Assembly: GCA_028287975.1 (NCBI GenBank) | Contig: JAQBOP010000339.1 | Location: forward strand, 1 to 40,124 | Length of the DNA stretch: 40,124 bases | Direction of reading: 5' to 3' | Source of the DNA: Mucilaginibacter sp. | Lineage (GTDB): Bacteria; Bacteroidota; Bacteroidia; Sphingobacteriales; Sphingobacteriaceae | In this document: piece after piece, positions 15,947 to 23,826 of the stretch | How the letters are laid out: the number at the start of each line of letters is the position of its first letter | Position numbering within the stretch: the stretch's first letter is position 1 | Notes under the pieces: model-generated | The model's database searches: none | Told to the model about the DNA's origin: nothing | The model's input: the letters and a program-made list of their open reading frames with translations, nothing else | Program-made: the position numbers and the translations under genes

Positions 15947-16061
15947 GTGTGCCAAACTGTATCACGAGATCAATTTTATAAAATCAATTTACTAATTATC
16001 AATTAATTATAAAACAAGGTATATCAAAGTGTATCACTGGGACACACTCAGTTTGGTACAC
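15947..16061. repeat. long-spaced inverted repeat between convergent genes
   Basis: GTGTGCCAAACTG (15947-15959) and CAGTTTGGTACAC (16049-16061) are reverse complements except for one base, 89 bp apart. GTATCAC follows the left arm (15959-15965) and recurs directly before the right arm (16031-16037). A smaller nested stem AGTGT/ACACT lies at 16028-16032/16044-16048. The enclosed sequence is very AT-rich. It sits in the rodA/314-aa-protein convergent gap and may be a two-way transcription end or a small mobile-element footprint. Confidence 0.7.
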
Positions 16062-16073
16062 CCTTTCTTATCA

Positions 16074-17018
16074 CTAATTAGCATACCGCCTCTTTAAGAG
16101 TTCAAAAAACTTGTTGGCAGTGTCGGGTTTACTATCCCAATTGTTTTTAACTGTATAGTTTTTAGTCAAAAAGCGGTTAGCTTCTTCGAACGAGTTAAAA
16201 CGGTTCAATATCTCTATAGCTTCGCTGTAAGCAAGGCTGTAGCCGTTAAAGAGATCTTTAATATAAAGCAACTTGTCGTTTAAGGTAATTGCCTGTTTAA
16301 GATTGGTTATTGCCTGTGTACCCGCCTGCTCTGTAATGTTAGCAGAAGCAACTTTTTGTGCCGATATTCTTTGATTAATGGTAAGAATTTCTTCTTTGTC
16401 CTTAGTTGCCCCGTCATTCTTTACAACAGGTTTAATAACTTCTTTAATCGGTTCCTTAGGTACTTCAATAGCCGCCACTTCTTTGGTTTTTACTTCAGGT
16501 ACAGATGCCGGCTTCGCTGGTTCAGGTTCTTCTGGTATTACTTCATCTACCAATTCTTCTTCTATATCTTCATCCTCATAGTCAGATTCATCCACAACCA
16601 GTTCATGCCTGATCACCTCTGGTTCTTCCCTTATAAAAGAGTAACTATCCTTTGGCGTTTCGGCTGTAAGATCAATATGCGCTGCGGTTCCATCAGCTTC
16701 AGGTTGCGGTTCGCGTTTGGGTTGTTGTACTACCGGTTCAAAAAACTTTTCGGCAATAACAGGGGCTGGTTCTTTCGGTTTCTCCGGTTCAACTGGCTGT
16801 TTTGGCTCCGCCGGTTGTTGAACGGCTTTATCAAGTTTGTTTCGCTGGCTAAGTTTACTTAATATTTCGGCATGGTCTGCCAAAAAATGAGCGTTTGCTA
16901 CAAACAGTTCCAACTCCAGGTCGTTTAAATTTTCGGGGGTAGCTTCAATGTATTTATATTGGTCATTAAGCTCTTTTATGATGCCGCCTATTTTATGAAA
17001 TACCTCTAATTGCTTCAT
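16074..17018 (-). CDS. hypothetical protein with acidic disordered linker and conserved C-terminal domain
   Basis: A 314-aa protein from the ATG at 17018 (MKQLEVFHKIGGIIKELND); 13 more codons are open upstream. Three parts are visible. The N-terminal helix bundle (about 1-65) contains LELELFVANAHFLADHAEILSKL. The middle (about 70-225) is low-complexity, rich in Pro/Glu/Lys/Val, with a highly acidic run DESDYEDEDIEEELVDE. The C-terminal block (about 240-314) reads NDKLLYIKDLFNGYSLAYSEAI, then LNRFNSFEEANRFL, and ends FFELLKRRYAN. The C-terminal block resembles a helical segment I recall in many unnamed Bacteroidota proteins. It has no signal peptide or membrane segment. Function is unknown; the shape suggests an adaptor. 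Confidence 0.72.
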   Translation of the reverse strand: MKQLEVFHKIGGIIKELNDQYKYIEATPENLNDLELELFVANAHFLADHAEILSKLSQRNKLDKAVQQPAEPKQPVEPEKPKEPAPVIAEKFFEPVVQQPKREPQPEADGTAAHIDLTAETPKDSYSFIREEPEVIRHELVVDESDYEDEDIEEELVDEVIPEEPEPAKPASVPEVKTKEVAAIEVPKEPIKEVIKPVVKNDGATKDKEEILTINQRISAQKVASANITEQAGTQAITNLKQAITLNDKLLYIKDLFNGYSLAYSEAIEILNRFNSFEEANRFLTKNYTVKNNWDSKPDTANKFFELLKRRYAN

Positions 17019-17094
17019 TACAATACTATAGAAAAATTGCTTACCAAAATTAAGCATTAAATTCTGATATTAGACCTTTACAAAAAGTTTACCA

Positions 17095-17676
17095 ATGCAG
17101 CTCACCGAAGATATTTTTAGGCGAAAAAATGAAAGCGGTGGTGGTATTGAGGTTATTTGCGGGTCAATGTTCTCTGGTAAGACCGAAGAATTGATAAGAC
17201 GAATAAACCGCGCCCGTTACGCCAAGCTAAACGTTAAGATCTTTAAGCCGAAGCTGGATATCCGTTATGATGATAATGACGTGGTATCGCACAACGCTAC
17301 GGCAGCGGCCTCAACGCCTGTCGGCAAATCGGCAGAGATATTATTATTGGTAGGCCATGCGCAGGTAGTTGGTATTGACGAAGCTCAATTTTTTGACAAT
17401 AAGCTACCTGATATTTGCACCACACTGGCCAATAAAGGGGTAAGGGTAATTATTGCAGGCCTGGATATGGATTTTAAGGGCCGTCCGTTTGGCCCTATAC
17501 CCACACTAATGGCCATTGCCGAGTCTGTTACTAAAGTGCATGCCGTATGTGTAAGATGCGGTAACCCGGCGCTTTATTCTTACAGGTTAGTACCCAGCAA
17601 GGAAAAGGTGTTACTGGGCGAAAAAGATAGCTACGAGCCCCGTTGCCGCATTTGCTACAACAGCAAAACATTTTAA
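17095..17676 (+). CDS. tdk: thymidine kinase
   Basis: Type II (TK1-like) thymidine kinase of the dTTP salvage pathway, phosphorylating thymidine with ATP. It is 193 aa, typical. The P-loop is [14 protein letters not shown] (G23-T30 core). The catalytic Glu is E96 in [11 protein letters not shown]. The lasso and zinc site are seen as [13 protein letters not shown] and CRIC near the C-terminus, with four Cys. The first 17 residues ([17 protein letters not shown]) precede the core, as in Bacteroidetes homologues. It diverges from the 314-aa gene with about 76 bp between starts. Confidence 0.96.
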   Translation: MQLTEDIFRRKNESGGGIEVICGSMFSGKTEELIRRINRARYAKLNVKIFKPKLDIRYDDNDVVSHNATAAASTPVGKSAEILLLVGHAQVVGIDEAQFFDNKLPDICTTLANKGVRVIIAGLDMDFKGRPFGPIPTLMAIAESVTKVHAVCVRCGNPALYSYRLVPSKEKVLLGEKDSYEPRCRICYNSKTF

Positions 17677-17792
17677 ATGGCTGTTTAATCGTCCTGTTTC
17701 TGCCTTAGTTAGTCATAATTAAACTAAAATTTACTGTAAGTAAAACAAAAGGCATATACTTATTTGTTATTGTGCTATTACCTAATACTACG

Positions 17793-18161
17793 ATGGCGAA
17801 AAAGATACTAGTAATTGAGGATGATAAAGACATTAGAGAGTCTATTGTTTATGTTTTAAAAGAAGATGGTTATGAAGTGACCGCTTCGGAAGATTCAAAA
17901 ATTTTGAGATCTGTAAATGAACTTGCTCCCGATATGATATTATTGGATAACTGGCTCACCGAATGGAAAAGTGATGCCAATGGCGAGCAGCTAAGCCGCG
18001 AGTTAAAAAGCAACCCGGCTACCAGCCATATTCCCATTATCATTATATCTGCAGTGAGCAACATCAAGGAGATAGCCGAAGCCGGCTTAGCCGACGCTTA
18101 TTTAAGAAAGCCCTTTGACGTTGCTGAACTTACCGGTATTGTTAAAAAATACATTAAATAA
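17793..18161 (+). CDS. single-domain response regulator (CheY-like)
   Basis: A 122-aa receiver domain with no output domain. The phosphoacceptor is D52 in MILLDNWL. The acidic pair is E9-D10 (IEDDKD, with D11 next), the switch Ser is S86 in IIIISAVSN, and the conserved Lys is K106 in LRKPFDV. All active-site residues are present, so it should be phosphorylated, presumably by a hybrid or orphan histidine kinase located elsewhere. An open frame from GTG (17772) would add seven residues, but MAKKILVIEDD fits the family start. It may act as a phosphorelay or protein-interaction switch. Confidence 0.9.
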   Translation: MAKKILVIEDDKDIRESIVYVLKEDGYEVTASEDSKILRSVNELAPDMILLDNWLTEWKSDANGEQLSRELKSNPATSHIPIIIISAVSNIKEIAEAGLADAYLRKPFDVAELTGIVKKYIK

Positions 18162-18181
18162 TAAATCCGGCCTGCTCAAAA

Positions 18182-20320
18182 TTATTGTTCCATCACTACA
18201 ACTGCCGATCTTGGCGGTATTTGTACCGACCCATCGGTAACAATTAAGTCTTGCTCTTCAGGTGATACCATACCTAATTTACCCTGGTCAGGGATGCTTA
18301 CTTTCGCAGTAATTGCCTTACGTTCCGGGTTAACCATTACTACTGCCCGTTTACCTGTGTTTGTAACAAATACCGAATATTTTACCTGCCCGTTTGCGTT
18401 AACTGTAACACCTAAAGTGTAATGAAATTCGGCATCCCATAAATAAGCTTTATAACGTTTGCGCAGGGCGTCAATCTTCTTTCCGTAATCAAGCGTCATC
18501 TTAAAATCAGTAATATGGCCCTTAAAGTTATAAGGTTCATAGCTGATAATATAACGATCCATCAAGATCAGGTTCAACATTTCGCGGTCGTCAAACCCGT
18601 TTACGGCAACTATCAATGGAGCATGCGGATCAAGATACCGGCACACAGGTATTGAGCCACCATTTATTCTGAAATATGATGTTGAATAATACTGCATCAG
18701 CCAATCCATATGCCCCTCTCCCGCGAAAAGAAAATCAGGGCTGATCTTATTCGCGGCAGCGCGCAGCTGCGACGCTAAAGGCATATCTCCTCCATAAATA
18801 TAACCCGGCGCGCTATAGCCATGATCTGTTGCGAAACTATATTTTACCGGGCCATGATGGCAATTCTCGTCAAACAACCAGCCCGAGCCGCCCAGGTCAA
18901 GCAGTTTCTGAAATTCTTTGGTGATTAAGTTGCGGTATTGCGGGCTTACAAAGTCCATTACCGCACGGCGGCGGGTGTTAATGCCGGTTAATTGCGTGGG
19001 TGTGTAATAGCTGTAGCCGCCATGCTCATAAGGGATGCCGTAAGGATCGGTAGCTGCGTATTTGTAAAGCTCTTTCTTATACCAGTCTTTAGTTTTATCT
19101 GCCCAGTTTAGCTTGCCAAACATGATCATTTTAACGCCCATTGCCTGAATTTTAGCTATGGATGATTTTAATTCTTCTTTCGTGCCTAATCCCGGGTCGG
19201 TGTTTTGACTGGGATCGCCCCCGTCCTGCCCATCCTCATTCCAGCCAACCAATTGTATGGCACCGACACCATTTTCGGCACATTCTTTTCCGTATTGAAC
19301 AATGTCTTTATATTTCACCCTGTAATCCTGCTCGGGCGAATTGATCTGCAATTGAAACCACGAATGCACATCATTTATCCAGGCCGGTGTGTGGGGTGGT
19401 TTAAACCAGGTATTGCGCCATTGCTTATACAGATCAATACCTGCATGCCAGTCGCCGGTATAGCATTTCATTACTACGGGTACCAGGTTTATAGTTGAAT
19501 GCGGATGCGCGAAAACAAAATGACAGGTCCTGAATTCTAAATTTACCGGGTGCCCGTCAATCTCATCGGTATGAGGAACCGGCGCATTAATAGATTGCTC
19601 TACTCCCGGGTTCTGTACAAAAGTAAATTGCAGCAAATATTGTTGGTAAGGATCCTTCATCTCTACATACATACCCTGCCCAGGTGCCTGGATCAAACAG
19701 AACAGGCTGCGGTTCGAGTCGAATGTTTTCATGGGGGTGAATGTACCCCAGTAACCTTTATCATTTCCAAAATTAGGGAACAGTTCTGCCGATTCAAGGT
19801 TACCGTACCACATGGTTTTAACCTGCATTGGAGCAGTAACGGCCGGCCGGCTAAAATCGCCTAAATAAGGATAGTCTATGGTTTCGACAGTAAGTGGCGA
19901 ATCATTTTCGAGTGAAGCATTGAAAGTCAGCTCGCCATTATTTAGGGTGACGGTACCGGTAAACTTCATAGGTAACACGCCACCATGATCACTGGTTAAT
20001 TTATCCCAGTGGATGCGCACTTCATGTTCAGATATTTTCTCGACGCGGGCCGGCTGGCCCTGGCCCAAAACATAGTTACTCCTTTGTTTTGGGAGCGGCA
20101 CCAACAGCCTGAAGGTGGCACCTAACTCTGCCCGCCTTTCAATTACCCAATGGGTTGATTTCCGTTCCATGCGGACCAATGCGCCAGTACCGGCATCAAA
20201 CGCTACTAAAAGCGAATCATCCTGAATAATTACTTCTTTATCGCCGACAGGCGCAGCCTTTGTGCAAATTGTAACGCATAGCAAAACACAGGCTATTGCT
20301 AACTGTGGTATTATTTTCAT
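18182..20320 (-). CDS. secreted glycosidase-like protein (DUF6259-type)
   Basis: A 712-aa protein with a Sec signal peptide (MKIIPQLAIACVLLCVTICTKAAP, cleavage near 23-24). An N-terminal beta-sandwich region of about 280 residues resembles the super-sandwich domain that precedes the catalytic barrel in several glycoside hydrolases. A TIM-barrel-like part follows, with PAWINDVHSWFQLQI, IQLVGWNEDGQDGGDPSQ, MGVKMIMFGKLNWADKT, GSGWLFDENCHH and DFLFAGEGHMD. The C-terminal beta domain ends PRSAVVVMEQ. Acidic residues at the ends of strands (D in WLFDE, E in AGEGH) could be catalytic. I assign the DUF6259-like group from memory of similar annotations. The substrate is unknown, probably a plant or fungal polysaccharide or glycoside. 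Confidence 0.72.
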   Translation of the reverse strand: MKIIPQLAIACVLLCVTICTKAAPVGDKEVIIQDDSLLVAFDAGTGALVRMERKSTHWVIERRAELGATFRLLVPLPKQRSNYVLGQGQPARVEKISEHEVRIHWDKLTSDHGGVLPMKFTGTVTLNNGELTFNASLENDSPLTVETIDYPYLGDFSRPAVTAPMQVKTMWYGNLESAELFPNFGNDKGYWGTFTPMKTFDSNRSLFCLIQAPGQGMYVEMKDPYQQYLLQFTFVQNPGVEQSINAPVPHTDEIDGHPVNLEFRTCHFVFAHPHSTINLVPVVMKCYTGDWHAGIDLYKQWRNTWFKPPHTPAWINDVHSWFQLQINSPEQDYRVKYKDIVQYGKECAENGVGAIQLVGWNEDGQDGGDPSQNTDPGLGTKEELKSSIAKIQAMGVKMIMFGKLNWADKTKDWYKKELYKYAATDPYGIPYEHGGYSYYTPTQLTGINTRRRAVMDFVSPQYRNLITKEFQKLLDLGGSGWLFDENCHHGPVKYSFATDHGYSAPGYIYGGDMPLASQLRAAANKISPDFLFAGEGHMDWLMQYYSTSYFRINGGSIPVCRYLDPHAPLIVAVNGFDDREMLNLILMDRYIISYEPYNFKGHITDFKMTLDYGKKIDALRKRYKAYLWDAEFHYTLGVTVNANGQVKYSVFVTNTGKRAVVMVNPERKAITAKVSIPDQGKLGMVSPEEQDLIVTDGSVQIPPRSAVVVMEQ

Positions 20321-20531
20321 GAAAAAAGTACAGCGGTTTATGCTTTATAATTGTGTTAAAGTAAAGTTAATGATTAAGATGGGTAATTGCCGTCTTATTG
20401 TCTACCTTATTTGTAACTTTTAAGCTATCAGTGGTTTAGTTGTTGCTACCTCCATTTTGTATAAAGCAACTTTGGTCTTCTTCCAATCTGTGGATTTAAT
20501 ATAATATCAGTTAAAAGAGAGCAGCCTATAA

Positions 20532-20858
20532 TTAGGTACGTGGTCGCTTAGGGTTAAAAGCTACAATATAGCTTAACTCACTATTTACAACACTGCGGCT
20601 ATTCAGACTACCTTCTATCTTATTTAATGACTGATTAAGTCTTACCTTGGTTAAATTAAATACCTGTAGTAAAAACTCAGGAATTACTTTAGTGGCGATT
20701 GTTGGGTAATAATCTTTTTGGATTTTTTGTCTTTCGATATCAGTAACCATGCTTAGCTCCCAGTTATCCTCGGCCTTAAAGCCGTGTTCCTTTGCTGTAT
20801 TCATTAAATCGTATAAATACATTTTGGTTTGATTTTCTATTGATTGCTCTTTCACCAT
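20532..20858 (-). CDS. hypothetical protein coupled to a small basic protein
   Basis: A 108-aa protein of unknown family. It is mostly helical by residue pattern (VKEQSIENQTKMYLYDLMNTAKEHG ... TKVIPEFLLQVFNLTKVRLNQSLNKIEGSLNSR). It has no signal peptide or membrane segment. Its ATG overlaps the stop of an upstream 45-aa reading frame by one base (TAATG on the minus strand), which argues that both are genuine and cotranslated. No neighbours hint at a role; it stands between the DUF6259-like gene and a cold-shock gene. Confidence 0.6.
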   Translation of the reverse strand: MVKEQSIENQTKMYLYDLMNTAKEHGFKAEDNWELSMVTDIERQKIQKDYYPTIATKVIPEFLLQVFNLTKVRLNQSLNKIEGSLNSRSVVNSELSYIVAFNPKRPRT

Positions 20859-20995
20859 TATTTTGATTTTTTACCTACTGAACTATCTGATTGTGACGTT
20901 GAACTTTTATCAGACTGGTAGCTGGATACTTTTTTATTAATGTTAGCGCTCGGTTCTTTCTTTTTCTCTTTAATGGTTTTTCTGTCTTTACTCAT
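20858..20995 (-). CDS. 45-aa small basic Ser/Lys-rich protein
   Basis: The reading frame starts at the ATG at 20993-20995. The protein begins MSKDRKTIKEKKKEP, continues with a Ser/Asp/Gln-rich stretch, and ends SVGKKSK. It is highly charged (about 11 Lys/Arg in the first 22 residues and a basic end), with no hydrophobic segment, so it is probably disordered and could bind nucleic acid or ribosomes. Its TAA shares a base with the ATG of the 108-aa gene. No family is recognised. Chance cannot be excluded for so short a frame, but the overlap supports it. Confidence 0.5.
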   Translation of the reverse strand: MSKDRKTIKEKKKEPSANINKKVSSYQSDKSSTSQSDSSVGKKSK

Positions 20996-21290
20996 AACAA
21001 TAATTTTTAGTAACTATACCCGCGTGGAACATCCCGGCAGGATTAATATTGACTTGTAGTGATTGTATACTTATTTATGGATGTGTTATCAGCGCAAAGC
21101 TTAAATATCACCATGTAAGAAAATGGGCAATGCCTAAGGGTTTGTGTGGGAATTGCTTAAAGGTAGGCATACTTTATTGGATATCAGCAAGTAGTTGTTT
21201 ATAAATACCTCTGGCATAATTTATAATCGACCTAAAAGGTAGATATACCACTATATATGACTAACTTGCCAACTTATTAAATATAATATA
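20996..21290. other. 295-bp gap, divergent control region of a cold-shock gene
   Basis: No reading frame of note. The right half should include the long 5' leader usual for cold-shock genes. No perfect TAnnTTTG box was found on the plus strand. A TAAGG...GTAG-type short repetition (AAAGGTAG at 21170 and 21235) is weak. No riboswitch-like structure was recognised. Confidence 0.4.
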
Positions 21291-21485
21291 ATGCAAAAAG
21301 AAGGAACAGTAAAGTTTTTCAATATCGAGAAAGGGTTTGGATTCATTTCACAGAGTAATGACAGAAGCGATGTTTTTGTACACTCTACCGGCCTGATCGA
21401 CGAGATCCGCGAAAATGATAAAGTATCATTTGATATTGAAGAAGGCAAAAAAGGCCCAAGTGCGGTAAATGTAAAAGTTATCTAA
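21291..21485 (+). CDS. cold shock protein (CspA family)
   Basis: A 64-aa single cold-shock domain, an OB-fold RNA/ssDNA chaperone of the cytoplasm. RNP1 is KGFGFI (14-19) and RNP2 is VFVHS (28-32). The ending GKKGPSAVNVKVI is typical. It is full length. A strong terminator follows 26 bp after the stop, and a 68-aa protein gene lies 94 bp on. It pairs with a second cold-shock locus at 35441-36087, where the downstream partner is fused to its own cold-shock domain. Confidence 0.96.
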   Translation: MQKEGTVKFFNIEKGFGFISQSNDRSDVFVHSTGLIDEIRENDKVSFDIEEGKKGPSAVNVKVI

Positions 21486-21510
21486 AAAATCACTATAAAA
21501 TTTAATCGTG

Positions 21511-21541
21511 AAGCATCCCGGTTAACCGGGGTGCTTTTTTT
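21511..21541 (+). terminator. rho-independent terminator after the cold-shock gene
   Basis: AAGCATCCCGG, TTAA and CCGGGGTGCTT form a GC-rich stem with one mismatch, followed by a run of T. It is a clear intrinsic terminator on the plus strand, about 40 bp before the start of the 68-aa gene, so that gene needs its own promoter or read-through. Confidence 0.9.
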
Positions 21542-21579
21542 AATCAAAATAAATTATTCACTAAAACCCAATTTACTCT

Positions 21580-21786
21580 ATGGCTAAATCGCAGGCAACT
21601 TTCATGAAAAAACAATTAGAAAAAAATCGTCAAAAAAAGAAAGAAGACAAAGCACAACGTAAACAGGATCGTAAAGAAAACCCAACAAGCGGCGACCTGG
21701 ACAGCATGATGGCTTATGTGAATGAATTTGGCGAAATAACGTCAACTCCCCCGGATACCTCTCCAAAACCAACCAACAGGGATTAA
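21580..21786 (+). CDS. small basic protein with the MMAYV-x-ITSTPPD motif (cold-shock-associated)
   Basis: A 68-aa protein. The first 33 residues are a Lys/Gln/Arg-rich helix (MAKSQATFMKKQLEKNRQKKKEDK ...). After a Gly-containing turn comes SMMAYVNEFGEITSTPPD (42-59). The same two-part layout is the N-terminus of the 150-aa cold-shock-domain protein at 35441-35893 (MARSTETFSKKEKEKKRLKK ..., DMMAYIDEYGNITSTPPD). This gene therefore encodes the stand-alone form of a domain that elsewhere is fused to a cold-shock domain. It lies next to a cspA-like gene. It may be an RNA-binding helper of cold-shock proteins; that is inference. Confidence 0.85.
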   Translation: MAKSQATFMKKQLEKNRQKKKEDKAQRKQDRKENPTSGDLDSMMAYVNEFGEITSTPPDTSPKPTNRD

Positions 21787-21805
21787 CCTGTTACTACTAT
21801 ATTTT

Positions 21806-22165
21806 TTAGTTGCTGTTATGGCCGCGTTTTATCATGTCCTTAACAGCCTGTGCCAAAAATATTTTATCCGCATTGCTTAAATGTGTTTTTTTTTCACCGC
21901 CATTTACCTGGTAAGTAATATCACCCCTGCCATCCCGCGCGGCAATTAAAGATCGATCATCCTTCTTATATTTTACATATCCGTTTGGCGTAATACGCGT
22001 AATTGTTGTGCTATCGTCACTAAAATATGTACGGCCCAGGTATTCTATTTTAACGCTACCATAATTATCTCCTTCAGAAATAACTACATGTCTGCCGGGC
22101 CTGCCACAAGCCGCTGCCACGGCTATAAAGCCTAACGCAGCTATTGTAAGTTTTAAATTTTTCAT
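21806..22165 (-). CDS. small lipoprotein of unknown function
   Basis: A 119-aa protein with a signal peptide and lipobox (MKNLKLTIAALGFIAVAAACG; C20 would carry the lipid). The mature part is hydrophilic with several beta-strand-like segments (GSVKIEYLGRTYFSDDSTTITRITPNGYVKYKKDD) and a helix near the end (NADKIFLAQAVKDMIKRG). The family is not recognised. It is convergent with the 68-aa gene (20-bp gap). A TTG-N21-TATGTTTG promoter lies upstream. Confidence 0.75.
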   Translation of the reverse strand: MKNLKLTIAALGFIAVAAACGRPGRHVVISEGDNYGSVKIEYLGRTYFSDDSTTITRITPNGYVKYKKDDRSLIAARDGRGDITYQVNGGEKKTHLSNADKIFLAQAVKDMIKRGHNSN

Positions 22166-22210
22166 TGTATTTTTTATTAAGATGTGAGTAACTGTTTCTA
22201 TTACATATTA

Positions 22211-22242
22211 CAAACATAAACAATTATTATAGTACTATGCAA
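22211..22242 (-). promoter_or_regulatory. putative promoter of the 119-aa lipoprotein
   Basis: On the minus strand a -7 box TATGTTTG (22211-22218) is preceded by TTG (22240-22242) at 21 bp. This fits the Bacteroidota -33/-7 layout. It lies 46 bp upstream of the ATG. Confidence 0.5.
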
Positions 22243-22383
22243 TACATAATACTATTTATTTTAAGATGCCACAACTTAAGTATTTGTCAATAGGATATCA
22301 CAATCTGCAGAAAACGTTACTTTTATTGTCATTAACCCGTAATCGGCAATACGAGTCATGATTTTTTACGTTAGTTACCTTAT

Positions 22384-23016
22384 ATGAAAAAAATATTTTG
22401 TTTTTTACTGTTGATGCAAATTGCTGTATGTGCTACGTTTGCATCCCCGAGCCGGATAGCCGTTAATCATTTAAAACCTGCAACTTTAGATACCGCTACC
22501 TTTGCTACCGGTTGCTTTTGGTGTACTGAGGCTAAGTTTCAGCAATTAAAGGGGGTTAAAAAAGTAACATCCGGTTTTGCGGGCGGCCATGTGGCTAACC
22601 CAACGTACGAGCAGGTTTGCACCGGAACCACCGGCCATGCCGAAGCCTGCAATATTGTTTACGACTCGAAACAAATAACCTATGACGAATTGCTCGAGGC
22701 CTTTTTTGTAGCACACGACCCTACCCAACTGAACAGGCAGGGCAATGATGTGGGCACTCAATATCGCTCAGCTATCTTTTTTCATAACGCTGTACAAAAA
22801 GAGAAAGCTAATTATTATGTAAATAAGCTAAATACCGAAAAAGCTTATAAGTCTAAAATTGTGACACAAATTGTTCCTTATACCGTTTTTTATAAGGCTG
22901 AGGGTTATCATCAAAATTATTATAACCTGAACAGCAGCCAGCCGTATTGCAAGTATGTGATACAGTCCGAGCTTGAAAAATTTAAAAAGGTATTTAAAGA
23001 CAGATTAAAGAAATGA
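22384..23016 (+). CDS. msrA: exported peptide-methionine (S)-S-oxide reductase
   Basis: MsrA reduces the S-diastereomer of methionine sulfoxide in damaged proteins. It is 210 aa with a signal peptide (MKKIFCFLLLMQIAVCATFA), so it is periplasmic or envelope-bound. The catalytic motif is GCFWCTEA (43-50), with C44 the nucleophile. Supporting blocks are GFAGGHVANPTYEQVCTGTTGHAE, HDPTQLNRQGNDVGTQYRS and AEGYHQNYY. The last codons overlap msrB by 4 bp. Together they make a two-enzyme envelope repair operon. Confidence 0.95.
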   Translation: MKKIFCFLLLMQIAVCATFASPSRIAVNHLKPATLDTATFATGCFWCTEAKFQQLKGVKKVTSGFAGGHVANPTYEQVCTGTTGHAEACNIVYDSKQITYDELLEAFFVAHDPTQLNRQGNDVGTQYRSAIFFHNAVQKEKANYYVNKLNTEKAYKSKIVTQIVPYTVFYKAEGYHQNYYNLNSSQPYCKYVIQSELEKFKKVFKDRLKK

Positions 23017-23531
23017 GAACCGCGCTAATTATAGCTGCTATTGTATTAGGATCTGTAAGTGCCGTTATGGCGCAGCACCTTAAAACAAACGGTGGCCACC
23101 AAAATAATCCTTACTATTCTAACACCGATACCAAGCATTTAAATGTATCAAATGCCGAGTGGAAGAAGATCTTGCCGCCTGCGCTTTACGCTACGGCCCG
23201 CGAGCAGGCAACCGAGCAACCCTTTACCGGTAAGTTCTGGAAAAGCGATGCTAAAGGAACTTATTATTGCGCGGTATGCGGCAATATGTTGTTCCGGTCG
23301 GATGCAAAGTTTGCAAGCGACTGCGGCTGGCCCAGCTTTTTTGAGCCGGTAAGAAAGAACAGCGTGATCTACCGCGAGGATGACTCTTACAATATGAAAC
23401 GGATAGAGGTAATATGCGCCCGCTGTGATTCACACCTGGGGCATATCTTTGACGATGGCCCCCCGCCTACCGGTAAAAGATTTTGCATGAACTCTGTTTC
23501 GCTGGATTTTTTGCCTGATGGTTTTAAATAA
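23013..23531 (+). CDS. msrB: exported peptide-methionine (R)-S-oxide reductase
   Basis: MsrB reduces the R-diastereomer, complementing MsrA. It is 172 aa with a signal peptide (MRTALIIAAIVLGSVSAVMAQ). Zinc Cys pairs are C86/C89 (CAVCG) and C135/C138 (CARCD). The catalytic C158 is in KRFCMNSVSLDF, with the recycling C104 in DCGWPSFFEP. HLGHIFDDGPPPTG is fully conserved. Translation is coupled to msrA by ATGA. Reducing power would have to come from an exported thioredoxin-like system, not seen nearby. Confidence 0.95.
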   Translation: MRTALIIAAIVLGSVSAVMAQHLKTNGGHQNNPYYSNTDTKHLNVSNAEWKKILPPALYATAREQATEQPFTGKFWKSDAKGTYYCAVCGNMLFRSDAKFASDCGWPSFFEPVRKNSVIYREDDSYNMKRIEVICARCDSHLGHIFDDGPPPTGKRFCMNSVSLDFLPDGFK

Positions 23532-23570
23532 TAAGGTTGGATGACTATCTTGGTTTAAAACCTAAAGATC

Positions 23571-23801
23571 ATGTCATTCCAGGGATATTTAAATAACATA
23601 CAGGCCAAAACCGGTAAAACCGCGGATGATTTTAAAAAATTAGCCGAAGCTAAGGGCTTCACCCAAAATGGCCAGCTTACTGCCAAAACCAAAGCCGGCG
23701 ACATTGTAAAATGGCTGAAAGATGATTTCGAGCTTGGCCACGGTCATGCCATGGCTATTTACGCATTACTAAAAGGCATTAAAAAAGAGAGCGATGATTA
23801 A
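23571..23801 (+). CDS. DUF4287-domain protein
   Basis: A 76-aa cytoplasmic protein. MSFQGYLNNIQAKTGKTADDFKKLAEAKGF and KAGDIVKWLKDDFELGHGHAMAIYALLKG are the hallmarks of DUF4287, a small helical domain common in soil bacteria. The family has no known biochemical role; fusions with DUF1801-type or glyoxalase-type domains occur. A DUF1801-like gene is found at 28888 but is not adjacent. It stands 39 bp after msrB and could be cotranscribed. Confidence 0.87.
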   Translation: MSFQGYLNNIQAKTGKTADDFKKLAEAKGFTQNGQLTAKTKAGDIVKWLKDDFELGHGHAMAIYALLKGIKKESDD

Positions 23802-23826
23802 AGCGCCCTTTTAAATTACTTTCATT

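Noticed and set aside
16356..16862. 168-aa Phe/Arg/Tyr-rich plus-strand frame
   Set aside because: Antisense shadow of the acidic low-complexity region of the 314-aa protein.
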